Below, one piece after another: positions 25,638 to 33,637 of a stretch of 64,000 nucleotides of DNA (the first letter of the stretch is position 1; every line of letters starts with the position of its first letter). The position numbers and the translations under genes were made by a program. This DNA comes from Arthrobacter sp. AZCC_0090 (lineage in GTDB: Bacteria; Actinomycetota; Actinomycetes; Actinomycetales; Micrococcaceae), in the NCBI RefSeq assembly GCF_014207375.1, contig NZ_JACHEE010000007.1, positions 1 to 64,000 on the forward strand, written 5' to 3'. Under the pieces are notes generated by a model, which saw only the letters and a list, made by a program, of their open reading frames with translations, had not been told where the DNA came from and made no database searches.

Positions 25638-26303
25638 ATGGAGATCATCCGTTTTGCCGAGCTCAGACCTGAACCGTGGCGCAACGGCGGCGGGGTGACC
25701 CGCGAACTGGCCAGCCATCCGAAAGCGGCATCCGCCCAGGACGGAGCGTGGGATTGGCGCGTGAGTATCGCCGACGTCGGATCGGCCGGCGATTTCTCGA
25801 CGTTCCCGGGCATGGAGCGGGTGATCACGGTGATCGACGGCGAGTTGCTGCTGCTCACGGTGGACGGCGAAGAGCACCCGCTGGAAAAGTACCGGCCGTT
25901 CCGGTTCTCGGGCGAGGCGGACTCTTCCAGTGCACTTCCTACGGGCGACATCCGGGACCTCAACGTGATCGCCCGGGCCGGCGAATTCAAGGGCTACACG
26001 TCCATCATCGAGCTCTCCAAGAAGCGCGCACACCCGGTGTTCGACGGGCAGATGGCCGTTCTGTTGGAGGGCAAGGCTTCTGTCACGCCTGGTGCTTCGG
26101 TCGCACCCGGCGCGGAGCCTGCGGACACGGTTGTGCCTGCGGACAGCTCGGACGGTGAAGCCGCCGCGGTGCCGACCGTCGAGCCAGTCGAACTCAACCG
26201 CTACGACGCGGTAGTAGGTTCGGACACCCGCAGCCCGGAAATCCTGGGCCGTGGATTCCTGGCCGTCATCTCCATCGACCGCGTGGAGCATGCGCACTCC
26301 TAG
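25638..26303 (+). CDS. HutD/Ves family cupin protein
   Basis: 221 aa. The N-terminal LRPEPWRNGGGVTREL and WRVSIADVGSAGDFSTFPGMERVITVIDGE are the hallmark of the HutD/Ves family, a bicupin found with histidine utilisation genes in other bacteria. HutD may modulate histidine catabolism, but its chemistry is not settled. Residues ~152-185 are an Ala/Pro/Gly/Glu-rich insertion that looks disordered and breaks the second cupin half. No hut genes are adjacent here. Confidence 0.85.
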   Translation: MEIIRFAELRPEPWRNGGGVTRELASHPKAASAQDGAWDWRVSIADVGSAGDFSTFPGMERVITVIDGELLLLTVDGEEHPLEKYRPFRFSGEADSSSALPTGDIRDLNVIARAGEFKGYTSIIELSKKRAHPVFDGQMAVLLEGKASVTPGASVAPGAEPADTVVPADSSDGEAAAVPTVEPVELNRYDAVVGSDTRSPEILGRGFLAVISIDRVEHAHS

Positions 26304-26304
26304 G

Positions 26305-26470
26305 TCTGAGCACTGGACATAATGCCAACATGCGCATTCGCTGAGCCCACCACTGGACATGTCCCTCATGGTGTCCGCAATATGTCCACTCGCCGAGCCA
26401 CACGTTGGACATGTCCCCTGATTGAGCCCATGACCGCGCATGTCCCTCGGGTGAGGCTCGCCTCGGGTGA
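26305..26470. repeat. TGGACATGTCC-type repeat region
   Basis: The gap between hutD and the SMR genes (26304-26593, 290 bp) contains ACTGGACATGTCCC, CAATATGTCCACTCGC, GTTGGACATGTCCCC and CGCATGTCCC in close succession, together with TGAGCCCA twice and a duplicated CTCGGGTGAGGCTCGCC. The order GCATTC..TGAGCCCA..TGGACAT..ATATGTCCACTC..CATGTCC is the same as in the 105-bp unit at 29072-29281, so both belong to one family. No gene is apparent. Confidence 0.7.
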
Positions 26471-26540
26471 GGCTCGCCACCAAAGCTGGCCACCCGACGT
26501 CGGGCTTGCTAGCCTCGAAGGAAGGCCCGCACAGGGACCT

Positions 26541-26581
26541 CCGGACGACGGTTCAGTACCCGGCACGCGACAAGACTGGCC
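26541..26581 (+). ncRNA. Guanidine-III riboswitch candidate (ykkC-III class)
   Basis: The 41-nt segment begins CCGGACGACGG, continues TACCCGG and then CGACAAGAC, and closes with TGGCC. These are the conserved blocks of the guanidine-III class as I recall it from the Thermobifida fusca RNA, which also has about 41 nt. CCGG at 26541-26544 can pair with the CCGG of TACCCGG, and GGTTCAGT (26550-26557) with ACTGGCC (26575-26581). The second helix has a different sequence from the reference but keeps its pairing. AAAGGA follows at once as the ribosome site of the Gdx-like SMR gene, which suits control of translation. Confidence 0.78.
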
Positions 26582-26593
26582 AAAGGATCTGTC

Positions 26594-26908
26594 ATGTCGT
26601 GGTTAATCCTCATCCTGTCGGGTGCGCTCGAGGCCGTCTGGGCCGCAGCACTCCACCGATCCAACGGCTTCCGCAAACCTCTGCCCTCCGCCGTCTTCGT
26701 CGTATCAGTGATTGCGAGCACCGCAGGCCTGGCCTTCGCGATGCAATCCATCCCGACCGGAACCGCGTATGCGGTGTGGGTGGGAGTCGGCGTCGTTCTC
26801 ACAGCGGCTTACGCAATGATCACCAAAGTCGAACGCCCGACGGCGGCCCGGCTGCTGCTGCTCTCCGGGATCGGTGTGTGCGTGGTCGACTTGAAGGTAG
26901 TGGCGTAG
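26594..26908 (+). CDS. SMR-family exporter subunit, guanidinium exporter (Gdx)-like
   Basis: 104 aa with four transmembrane helices. Membrane-embedded Glu13 lies in SGALEAVWAAAL and the helix 2-3 region reads AMQSIPTGTAYAVWVGVG, close to the Gdx (old name SugE) subtype that exports guanidinium in exchange for protons. The start at 26594 has AAAGGA just upstream, right behind the riboswitch candidate. A second SMR gene follows after 2 bp, so the pump is probably a heterodimer with antiparallel subunits. Multidrug export is the alternative role of the family; the RNA upstream favours guanidinium. Confidence 0.88.
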   Translation: MSWLILILSGALEAVWAAALHRSNGFRKPLPSAVFVVSVIASTAGLAFAMQSIPTGTAYAVWVGVGVVLTAAYAMITKVERPTAARLLLLSGIGVCVVDLKVVA

Positions 26909-26910
26909 CG

Positions 26911-27273
26911 ATGGCCGCCAAGTTTGCATGGGCCATTTTGCTGGCTTCCGCCGTACTCGAAGCGGTGTGGGCGACGGCCCTCGGCCTGTCCGACGGATTC
27001 AGCCAAGCCGTCCCCACCGTGGTCTTCGCCGTGACGGCGACCCTCAGCATGATCGGCCTCGGCATCGCGGTGAAGCGCATTCCCCTCGGCACGGCCTACG
27101 CCGCCTGGGTGGGGATCGGGGCTGCGCTGACTGTCGGCTGGGCGATGGCAACCGGCGTCGAACCGGCCAGCCCGCTCAAGTTGCTGTTCATTGCCGGGAT
27201 CGTGGGTTGCGCGGCCGGGCTGAAGGCCCTTCGCACTGAAGCGGTGGAAGTATCCGAGCCGGCCCGGCCATAA
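26911..27273 (+). CDS. SMR-family exporter subunit, second partner
   Basis: 120 aa, four transmembrane helices, Glu17 in ASAVLEAVWATAL, and AVKRIPLGTAYAAWVGIG in the helix 2-3 region. It is paralogous to the gene just upstream, and a C-terminal tail of ~15 residues rich in Glu and Ala extends past the usual SMR end. Opposite charge bias in loops is the usual way such pairs fix opposite orientations; here the two proteins differ most in their loop and tail residues. Co-transcribed with the first subunit and so under the same riboswitch. Confidence 0.87.
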   Translation: MAAKFAWAILLASAVLEAVWATALGLSDGFSQAVPTVVFAVTATLSMIGLGIAVKRIPLGTAYAAWVGIGAALTVGWAMATGVEPASPLKLLFIAGIVGCAAGLKALRTEAVEVSEPARP

Positions 27274-27351
27274 GCACGCGGCAAGCGGAATACTCCCCCG
27301 CCCCGCGGAGTTGCCAGCAATGAGACGAACACTCGGCGAAGGAGAACCACC

Positions 27352-28371
27352 ATGACCCCGGAAACCATGAACGTGCAACTCGGCGATGGCCTGACCGTGA
27401 GCCCCCTCGGCTTCGGCGGGATGGCGCTGACTCCCGTGTATGGCGAGGTGGACCCCGCCGAATCCCTCAAGACGCTGCACCACGCCGTGGATGCCGGCAT
27501 CAGCTTCGTTGACACCGCTGACATTTACGGCGCCGGCGACAACGAGGAACTGATCGCGAATCTCCTGAAGGACCGGCGCGACGAGATCCAGTTGGCCACT
27601 AAGTTCGGAATCGTGGGCAACCCGCGCGACGGCTATACCGATGTCCGCGGAGACGCCGCCTACGTGGCCGAAGCGGCGGAAGCGAGCCTCCGCCGCCTCG
27701 GCACCGACGTCATCGACCTCTACTACATGCACCGCCGTGACCTCCGCGTTCCGATTGTGGAAACCGTGGAGGCCATGGCGGAACTTGTCCGGGCAGGCAA
27801 GGTCCGGCACCTGGGCCTGTCAGAAGTGACAGCCGAGGAGCTGAGGGAAGCCAACGCCGTGCACCCGATCGCCGCCGTGCAGAGCGAGTGGTCCATCTGG
27901 AGCCGGGACGTTGAGCGCAACGTCGTCCCGACCGCGGCAGAGCTAGGTGTGGGCTTCGTACCGTATTCGCCGCTTGGCCGGGGGTTCCTGACCGGGACCG
28001 TTAGCGCCGAGCAACTCGGAGACAACGACTTCCGGCACCGCATCCCCCGATTTGCCGACGGAGCCCTCGACGCGAACCAAGCGGTTGTTGCCGCGGTTCG
28101 CTCCGTGGCCGCGGAGCTGTCCGAAAGCACCGGCCGGCATGCAACTCCCGCCCAGGTGGCTTTGGCCTGGCTTTTCGCCCAGGGCCGCCGCCTCCCGCTC
28201 AGCGTGGTCCCCATCCCCGGCACGCGCAAGGCGCACCGGATCGATGAAAACCTGGGCGCGTTGTCGCTTGAGTTGAGTGCCGCCCAACTGGACGCGCTCG
28301 ACGGCGCCGCGGACGCCGTCGTCGGCTCACGGTCCGCGGATCCCACCTGGGTTTCGCAAGGCCGAGAGTAG
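27352..28371 (+). CDS. Aldo/keto reductase
   Basis: 339 aa, a TIM-barrel NADPH-dependent oxidoreductase. The N-terminal GLTVSPLGFGGMALTPVYG, catalytic Asp and Tyr in FVDTADIYGAGDNEE, Lys in LATKFG, and the His region YYMHRRD make up the active site; PIPGTRKAHRIDENLGAL is the C-terminal cofactor-binding block of the AKR13-like group. AAGGAG precedes the ATG at 27352 (an ATG 15 bases later is possible). The substrate is unknown. A gap of 36 bp to the MBL hydrolase gene suggests a common transcript. Confidence 0.88.
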   Translation: MTPETMNVQLGDGLTVSPLGFGGMALTPVYGEVDPAESLKTLHHAVDAGISFVDTADIYGAGDNEELIANLLKDRRDEIQLATKFGIVGNPRDGYTDVRGDAAYVAEAAEASLRRLGTDVIDLYYMHRRDLRVPIVETVEAMAELVRAGKVRHLGLSEVTAEELREANAVHPIAAVQSEWSIWSRDVERNVVPTAAELGVGFVPYSPLGRGFLTGTVSAEQLGDNDFRHRIPRFADGALDANQAVVAAVRSVAAELSESTGRHATPAQVALAWLFAQGRRLPLSVVPIPGTRKAHRIDENLGALSLELSAAQLDALDGAADAVVGSRSADPTWVSQGRE

Positions 28372-28407
28372 TCGGTAAGCCGTAGGCGGCTTCCGTAGAG
28401 TGGACGA

Positions 28408-29058
28408 ATGGACTCACTCATTCATTCACTGCGTGACATCACCATCCGGAGAATCTCGGTCAGCGAGATGGACAACAACGTGTACTTGCTCACTGCCAAG
28501 GCAAGCGGCGCGCAGCTCCTGATCGATGCCGCGGACGACCTTCCGGCCATCCAACAGATGATCGAAGACTCGGCCGCGGACACCAGCGCCACGCCGAAGC
28601 TGGCCCTGATCGCCACGACGCACCAGCACTGGGATCACGTCCGCGCGCTCCCCGGGTTGGTGGAAGCGACGGGCGCGAAGACTTCGGCCGGAGTGGACGA
28701 CGCCGACGCGCTGCCCGTGCCCGTGGACGTGCAGCTGCGCCATGGAGATGTGGGAAACTTCGACGGTTTCGACATCACCGCGGTGCATTTGCGCGGCCAC
28801 ACTCCGGGTTCGATTGCCTACGTGTACCTGGACCCCGAAGGTCCCGCGCACATTTTCAGTGGCGACTCGTTGTTCCCCGGAGGCGTTGGTAACACCCAAG
28901 GCGATGCTTCGCGATTCACGTCGCTGTTGAACGACGTGACCGAACGGCTGTTCGAGGCTTACCCGGACGACACCGTGGTGCATCCCGGCCATGGAGATCC
29001 GACGACACTCGGTGCAGAACGGCCACACCTTGCAGAATGGCGCGAGCGCGGCTGGTAG
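28408..29058 (+). CDS. Metallo-beta-lactamase-fold hydrolase (glyoxalase II-like)
   Basis: 216 aa. The metal motif T-H-Q-H-W-D-H, the second-site GHTPGS (VHLRGHTPGSIAYVY), SGDSLFPGGVG and VHPGHGDPTT are all in place, so two metal ions should bind. The pattern resembles glyoxalase II and related thioester hydrolases found widely in actinobacteria. Its place after an aldo/keto reductase hints at detoxification of reactive carbonyls, an inference only. The 105-bp tandem repeat begins 13 bp after the stop. Confidence 0.87.
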   Translation: MDSLIHSLRDITIRRISVSEMDNNVYLLTAKASGAQLLIDAADDLPAIQQMIEDSAADTSATPKLALIATTHQHWDHVRALPGLVEATGAKTSAGVDDADALPVPVDVQLRHGDVGNFDGFDITAVHLRGHTPGSIAYVYLDPEGPAHIFSGDSLFPGGVGNTQGDASRFTSLLNDVTERLFEAYPDDTVVHPGHGDPTTLGAERPHLAEWRERGW

Positions 29059-29071
29059 ACCCCATCTGGAC

Positions 29072-29281
29072 ATGCCCATTCTTTGAGCCCACGAGTGGAC
29101 ATATCAGGAATATGTCCACTCCTTGCTACCCACGCTGAGCATGTCCTGCTGGGTACCTCGCGAGCGGACAATGCGCATGCCCATTCTTTGAACCTAGGAA
29201 TGGACATATCAGGAACACGTCCACTCCTTGCTGCCCACGCTGAGCATGTCCAGTCCTTGTCACCAAGGCTGGGCATGTCCC
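29072..29281. repeat. 105-bp tandem duplication with internal hairpin
   Basis: ATGCCCATTCTTTGA begins at 29072 and again at 29177, and CTGAGCATGTCC at 29135 and 29240, a 105-bp offset throughout. In the first copy GAGTGGACATAT (29093-29104) and ATATGTCCACTC (29110-29121) are perfect 12-bp arms around CAGGA; in the second copy the arms carry three changes (GAATGG, ACACGTCC). It fills the whole gap between the MBL gene stop and the helicase stop. Confidence 0.85.
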
Positions 29282-29301
29282 CCGGAGCGCCGGGAATGAA
29301 A

Positions 29302-31035
29302 TTAGCGGCCGCGGCGCTCGTTCGACGCCGGAGCCGAGGCACGGCGCGGGCCGCTGCGCGCCGGACGGCCAGAACCCGAGTTGCCTGAACCGGAGCCGTA
29401 CGAGCCACCGGAGTTGCCACCCGTGTTCGAGGACCAGACAGCCTTGTTGCCAGTGCTGCGCGTGGACGTGGCGGATTCCGTGCGCGGAGCCGACGCCGAG
29501 CGGTTACCTCCAGAGGCACGCTGACCGGTCGCCGGACGACCGCTGCGACTACTCTGCGCACCCTGACCACGTGCACCCGGAACGTCATTGCGGTGAGTGG
29601 AGGCGGCGTTGCCGCGACCACGCGAGCTGCGCGCGACGTCGTCGTTCGCAGCAGCGCGGCGCTCTGCACGGTTGATGTCGGTGCGCACCGGCTCGGCCGA
29701 AACCTTGCCACGCCCACCGCGACCACCACGGCCACCCGCGGTGGGTGCAGCCTGGGTGGTGCGGCGGTTGCGCTTGCGCTGGGCGTTGGCACCGGTGGAG
29801 GTACCGCCGCCCGGCTGCTGGGTCTTCGCCGCGAGCAATGCCGCACGGGTGCGCGGGTCAACCTTGTCGGCGACCTCGCCCACTAGCTCGGCAACCAACG
29901 GGGAGTTGGCCGTGACGCGCTCGAACGAGACGTCGACGCCGGCGGCCTTCATGAGCTTCTTGACGTCGGACTGCTGCTCGGGCAGCGTCAACGTGACCAC
30001 GGTGCCGTCCGAACCTGCGCGGGCAGTACGGCCGGAGCGGTGCAGGTAAGCCTTGTGCTCTGTGGGCGGGTCCACGTGGATGACGAGTTCGACGTCGTCG
30101 ACGTGCACGCCGCGAGCGGCGACGTCGGTGGCCACCAGGACCCGGACCTCGCCACTTGAGAACTCGGCGAGGTTGCGATCGCGGGCGTTCTGCGACAGGT
30201 TGCCGTGGAGATCGACGGCGGGGATGCCGCAATCGGTCAGCGTCTTGGCGAGCTTGCGGGCGTGGTGCTTGGTCCGCATGAAGAGGACACGACGGCCGGC
30301 GCCGGAGGCCAGCTCCACGATCAGTTGCTTCTTGACGGTCTGGTCGTTGACCACCAGGACGTGGTGCTCCATGGTGGTGACCGCGGCCTGGGGGTCGTCC
30401 ACGGAGTGGGTCAGCGGGTTGGACAGGTAACGGTTGACCAGCTTGTCAACACCGTTGTCCAGCGTCGCGGAGAAGAGCAGGCGCTGTCCCTGGGTGGGGG
30501 TCATGTCCATGAGCTTCTTGACCACGGGGAGGAAGCCGAGATCGGCCATGTGGTCGGCCTCGTCCAGCACGGTGATCTCGACGGCTTCGAGCGTCAGGAT
30601 GCGCTGGCGGATGAGGTCCTCAAGGCGGCCCGGGCAGGCGATGACAATGTCGACGCCGGCGCGCAGCGCCTTTTCCTGGCGGGCCTGGGAGATACCGCCG
30701 TAGATGACCGTAGTGTTCAGGCCCATGGCCTTGGCCAGCGGCTCGATGGTGGCGTTGATCTGGGTGGCCAGCTCGCGGGTCGGTGCGAGGACCAGGCCCA
30801 TCGGGCGGCCGGGCTTGCGGAAGTGCTTGGCTTCGCGCTCGGCGAGACGTGCCACGAGCGGGATAGCGAAAGCGATGGTCTTACCGGAGCCGGTGCGGCC
30901 ACGGCCCAGGACGTCGCGGCCTGCGAGCGTATCCGGAAGGGTCTTGACCTGAATGGGGAAAGCTTCTTCGATGCCATCTGCAGCGAGGGACTCGGCGATG
31001 GCCTTGGGCGTGCCAAGGGCAGCAAAAGTAGTCAT
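29302..31035 (-). CDS. DEAD-box RNA helicase
   Basis: 577 aa from the ATG at 31035 (MTTFAALG); the open frame runs further up to a TTG at 31098, but the family start fits the ATG. Q motif FPIQVKTLP, motif I GRGRTGSGKT, PTRELA, DEAD, SAT, and C-terminal HRSGRTARAG are all present. The last ~170 residues are a low-complexity Arg/Gly/Ser/Asn-rich tail (RGRGNAAST, GSGSGNSGSGR) of the kind that binds RNA. It unwinds RNA, often in ribosome assembly or cold adaptation. A terminator-like hairpin sits in its leader, which suggests attenuation. Confidence 0.93.
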   Translation of the reverse strand: MTTFAALGTPKAIAESLAADGIEEAFPIQVKTLPDTLAGRDVLGRGRTGSGKTIAFAIPLVARLAEREAKHFRKPGRPMGLVLAPTRELATQINATIEPLAKAMGLNTTVIYGGISQARQEKALRAGVDIVIACPGRLEDLIRQRILTLEAVEITVLDEADHMADLGFLPVVKKLMDMTPTQGQRLLFSATLDNGVDKLVNRYLSNPLTHSVDDPQAAVTTMEHHVLVVNDQTVKKQLIVELASGAGRRVLFMRTKHHARKLAKTLTDCGIPAVDLHGNLSQNARDRNLAEFSSGEVRVLVATDVAARGVHVDDVELVIHVDPPTEHKAYLHRSGRTARAGSDGTVVTLTLPEQQSDVKKLMKAAGVDVSFERVTANSPLVAELVGEVADKVDPRTRAALLAAKTQQPGGGTSTGANAQRKRNRRTTQAAPTAGGRGGRGGRGKVSAEPVRTDINRAERRAAANDDVARSSRGRGNAASTHRNDVPGARGQGAQSSRSGRPATGQRASGGNRSASAPRTESATSTRSTGNKAVWSSNTGGNSGGSYGSGSGNSGSGRPARSGPRRASAPASNERRGR

Positions 31036-31199
31036 GTGTTTCAGGGGTCTTTCTGGCGGTGTCCAACGGACATCGTCCCCCGACGCCGGTTGGGCCAAGG
31101 GTTCGCCGAGGAAAAAGTCAGTGATCGACCGGTAGGCAATAAGCCGTGGCCGGGACCAGAGAAAACGCGTTCATCGACGCAGGATGTGCCTCTCACATG

Positions 31200-31236
31200 A
31201 AAAAAGCCCACTAGCCAAATTTGGAACTAAGCGGGC
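31200..31236 (-). terminator. Terminator-like hairpin in the helicase leader (possible attenuator)
   Basis: On the minus strand GCCCGCTTAGTTCC (31236-31223) and GGCTAGTGGGC (31216-31206) form a stem around AAATTT, followed directly by six T (A6 at 31200-31205). It lies 165 bp upstream of the helicase ATG. The gene upstream (31420, plus strand) runs away from it, so the only minus-strand transcript that can reach it is the helicase leader or an unseen small RNA. Confidence 0.65.
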
Positions 31237-31304
31237 ATCACTGCACATCAAGTAAATCCATTCTAGCATCCGCGAACAGCCCGCCTTTCCACGGGGGCCT
31301 TTTT

Positions 31305-31372
31305 ACCCAAGTAGCTCGCAGTAGGTGTCGTTTTGGGGGCTGAAAACGACAACAACTGCGAGTCAGTTGGGT
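31305..31372. repeat. 68-bp REP-like palindrome, copy 1
   Basis: Begins ACCCAA and ends TTGGGT. The right arm reads GAAAACGACAACAACTGCGA then GTCAGTTGGGT; the left arm is its imperfect complement. The right 37 bp are the same as in the copy at 37395-37462, and both copies are 68 bp long. This one lies between divergent promoters (helicase and methyltransferase), so it is not needed as a terminator. Confidence 0.8.
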
Positions 31373-31419
31373 GGGGACGGCCGTTGCCTCACAGGGGCAC
31401 GTCAAGGCAGGCTTGAGCC

Positions 31420-32094
31420 ATGACGCACCAGCACGACGGCGGAGCCCACCTTCACAACGAAACCCACCACGACGGCGACGCAGCGCAGTTTTGGGACGAG
31501 GTGTACCGGGAAAAGGCGAAGAGGTGGAGCGGAAATCCCAATCCGCAGCTCATCGCGGAAGCCACAGGTTTGGTGCCCGGCACCGCCCTCGACCTGGGCT
31601 GCGGGGAGGGCGCGGACGCTATCTGGCTCGCCCAGCATGGCTGGACGGTGACCGCCGTGGATGTCTCCGCCGTCGCGCTTGAACGGGCGGCAGCCCATGC
31701 CGCCGACGTCGGGATACAGGACGGGATCGCTTGGCTGCGACGGGACTTCGCCTCGTGGCACCCGGAAGAGGGCTTCGACCTGGTGTCCTCCCAGTTCCTT
31801 CATTCGCCGATTCTTCCGTGGCGCGATTCCCTCGCCTCGGCCGCAGCAGCCGTGGCCCCCGGCGGGGCTTTGCTGGTGGTGGGGCATCATCCGGATGGCC
31901 TGACTCCGTGGAGCGGGCACAAGGACATGAAGGACAAGTTCTTCACCCCTGAGGACCTGGTGGAGGCGCTCACGCGCGGCCCCGGCTCGTGGCGGATCAA
32001 CGTCGCCGATTCCCGGGAACGCGTCGTGACCGGTCCGGAGGGCCAACAGGCCACCACCATCGACAGCGTGCTCCGGGCCACCCGAAGGTCTTAG
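31420..32094 (+). CDS. Class I SAM-dependent methyltransferase with His-rich N-terminus
   Basis: 224 aa. SAM-binding motif I is TALDLGCGEGADAIWLA, followed by motif II VTAVDVSAVALERAA and an RRDFASWHPEEGFDLVSSQFL segment. The pattern resembles the UbiE/thiopurine-like group with unknown substrate. The first 20 residues contain six His (MTHQHDGG..HLHNETHH), which could bind a metal ion or be incidental. The stop TAG overlaps the stop of the convergent MFS gene by 4 bases. Confidence 0.85.
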   Translation: MTHQHDGGAHLHNETHHDGDAAQFWDEVYREKAKRWSGNPNPQLIAEATGLVPGTALDLGCGEGADAIWLAQHGWTVTAVDVSAVALERAAAHAADVGIQDGIAWLRRDFASWHPEEGFDLVSSQFLHSPILPWRDSLASAAAAVAPGGALLVVGHHPDGLTPWSGHKDMKDKFFTPEDLVEALTRGPGSWRINVADSRERVVTGPEGQQATTIDSVLRATRRS

Positions 32095-33548
32095 GCCCGC
32101 ACGTCGTCCGCTTCGTCGGCGCGGCGCGCCTCGGCGGCCCCTGCACTTTCAGCACCCAAAGGCCGCCCGCCGGCAACGCGCGGCGCAATGATGAGCCCGA
32201 CGACGGCGATCCCCGCCGTCAGTGCGAAGACCCCGGCGAAAGTGGACGCCGTCGTCGTGAGCGCGCTGAAGACGAGTCCCGTCACGGCGAGCGAGAGGGC
32301 GCCTCCCAGGGAATCGGCGATGGACATCGCCGAACTGTTGAAGCCCTGGTCCTCTGGCTTGGAGAGAGCCAGGGTCATGACGCTCAGGCGCGGGTACATC
32401 AGGCCCATGCCGGCGCCCGCGAAGAGCCAACCGGCAATCGCCACGCCGGCGGGCCAGGCGAACACTGTAGTCACGAGGACAACGGCGATCGCACCGAGCA
32501 CCAACACCGAACCGATCCGGACCGCCAGGGCATTGCCAAGCCGGGAACCCAGCCGCCCTTGGACGCCGGAGGCCCCCGCCCAGGCGAGCGCCGATCCGGT
32601 CAAGGCGAGCCCGGCGAACGCTGGCGTGAAGGAGTATCGATCCGTGAGAAGGTACGGCACGTAGACCTCGGCGCCGAAGAAGGCCGCGGAGGCGAATCCG
32701 CGCATCAGGATGACGCTCGGCAGTCCGCGGCCCGCTCGGAGCGTCCCGCGAGGGACCAACGGCCGCACCGACAGCATCGCGATGGCGAGGGCGACGACGG
32801 CGATCACCCAACCCACGGCAGGCACCTGTCCGGACAGGTTCAGGCCGAGGACCGCAAGGGCCGCGAGCGCAGCCCATCCCATGCGGCCGAACGACCAGGG
32901 AACGTCTTTGGCTTCGGACTTTGGAGTGTGTGTGGCGGCTCCGTCGGAGCCTTCCGCCGATCGCATGCCCCGCATGGCGGGCAGGATCATCGCCAACGCC
33001 GGAACCACCAGGCCCACGACGCCAAGGAAAACCCAGTGCCAGCTGCTCAACTGGGCAACGACGCCGGCGGCGAAAGGACCGATCATCGATGGAATGACCC
33101 AGGCCGCCGAGAACGCTGCAAAGACCTGGGCGTGCAGCCTGGCGGGGTAGACCCTGGCAATCACCACGTAGAGTGCGATTGTCATGGCCCCGCCGCCGAG
33201 GCCTTGGACGAGCCGGCCAGCCACGAGCATCGGCATGGAAACCGCGATACCAGCGATGAGCAGTCCTGCTGCGAACAGGGCCACGGAAGCGTACAACGGG
33301 GCAGCCGGACCGCGCCGGTCCGCCCAGTTCCCTGCTGCTACCATCCCGATCACGCCCGTGGCGAGAGGCCCGGCGAAGGCCAACGCGTAGAGCCCGGCGC
33401 CATTCAGTTCACGGCTTACCAGCGGCATGATGGTGGTCACCGCCATCGATTCGAAGGCGGCAAGGAACACCAGGGCGCATGAACCTACCGTGGCCAAAAG
33501 GTAGGGGCGTTGGAGTATGCCCGCTGATGCGTCGTCGCTTGTCATCAT
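32091..33548 (-). CDS. MFS transporter, drug:H+ antiporter-like
   Basis: 485 aa with about 14 hydrophobic segments. Motif A-like GNWADRRGPAAPLY follows helix 2, and LVAGRLVQGLGGGAMTIALYVV lies in helices 4-5, typical of the DHA2-like drug exporter group. A loop of ~35 residues (SAEGSDGAATHTPKSEAK) separates the halves. The C-terminus ends in a charged Ala/Glu/Arg stretch. No regulator is adjacent apart from the Lrp-type gene 89 bp upstream in the same direction. The substrate is unknown. Confidence 0.85.
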   Translation of the reverse strand: MMTSDDASAGILQRPYLLATVGSCALVFLAAFESMAVTTIMPLVSRELNGAGLYALAFAGPLATGVIGMVAAGNWADRRGPAAPLYASVALFAAGLLIAGIAVSMPMLVAGRLVQGLGGGAMTIALYVVIARVYPARLHAQVFAAFSAAWVIPSMIGPFAAGVVAQLSSWHWVFLGVVGLVVPALAMILPAMRGMRSAEGSDGAATHTPKSEAKDVPWSFGRMGWAALAALAVLGLNLSGQVPAVGWVIAVVALAIAMLSVRPLVPRGTLRAGRGLPSVILMRGFASAAFFGAEVYVPYLLTDRYSFTPAFAGLALTGSALAWAGASGVQGRLGSRLGNALAVRIGSVLVLGAIAVVLVTTVFAWPAGVAIAGWLFAGAGMGLMYPRLSVMTLALSKPEDQGFNSSAMSIADSLGGALSLAVTGLVFSALTTTASTFAGVFALTAGIAVVGLIIAPRVAGGRPLGAESAGAAEARRADEADDVRA

Positions 33549-33637
33549 CCCAGCCTAGAAGCCCAAACGAGTTTGGGGCCACGAACCCAACGCACGACGC
33601 ACCTGACTCACTGCCGGGCAGACCCACCAATGGTGAG

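Noticed and set aside
31989..33482. 497-codon plus-strand frame opposite the MFS gene
   Set aside because: Composition is Arg/Gly/His/Glu-rich without domains; it is the shadow of the membrane protein on the minus strand.
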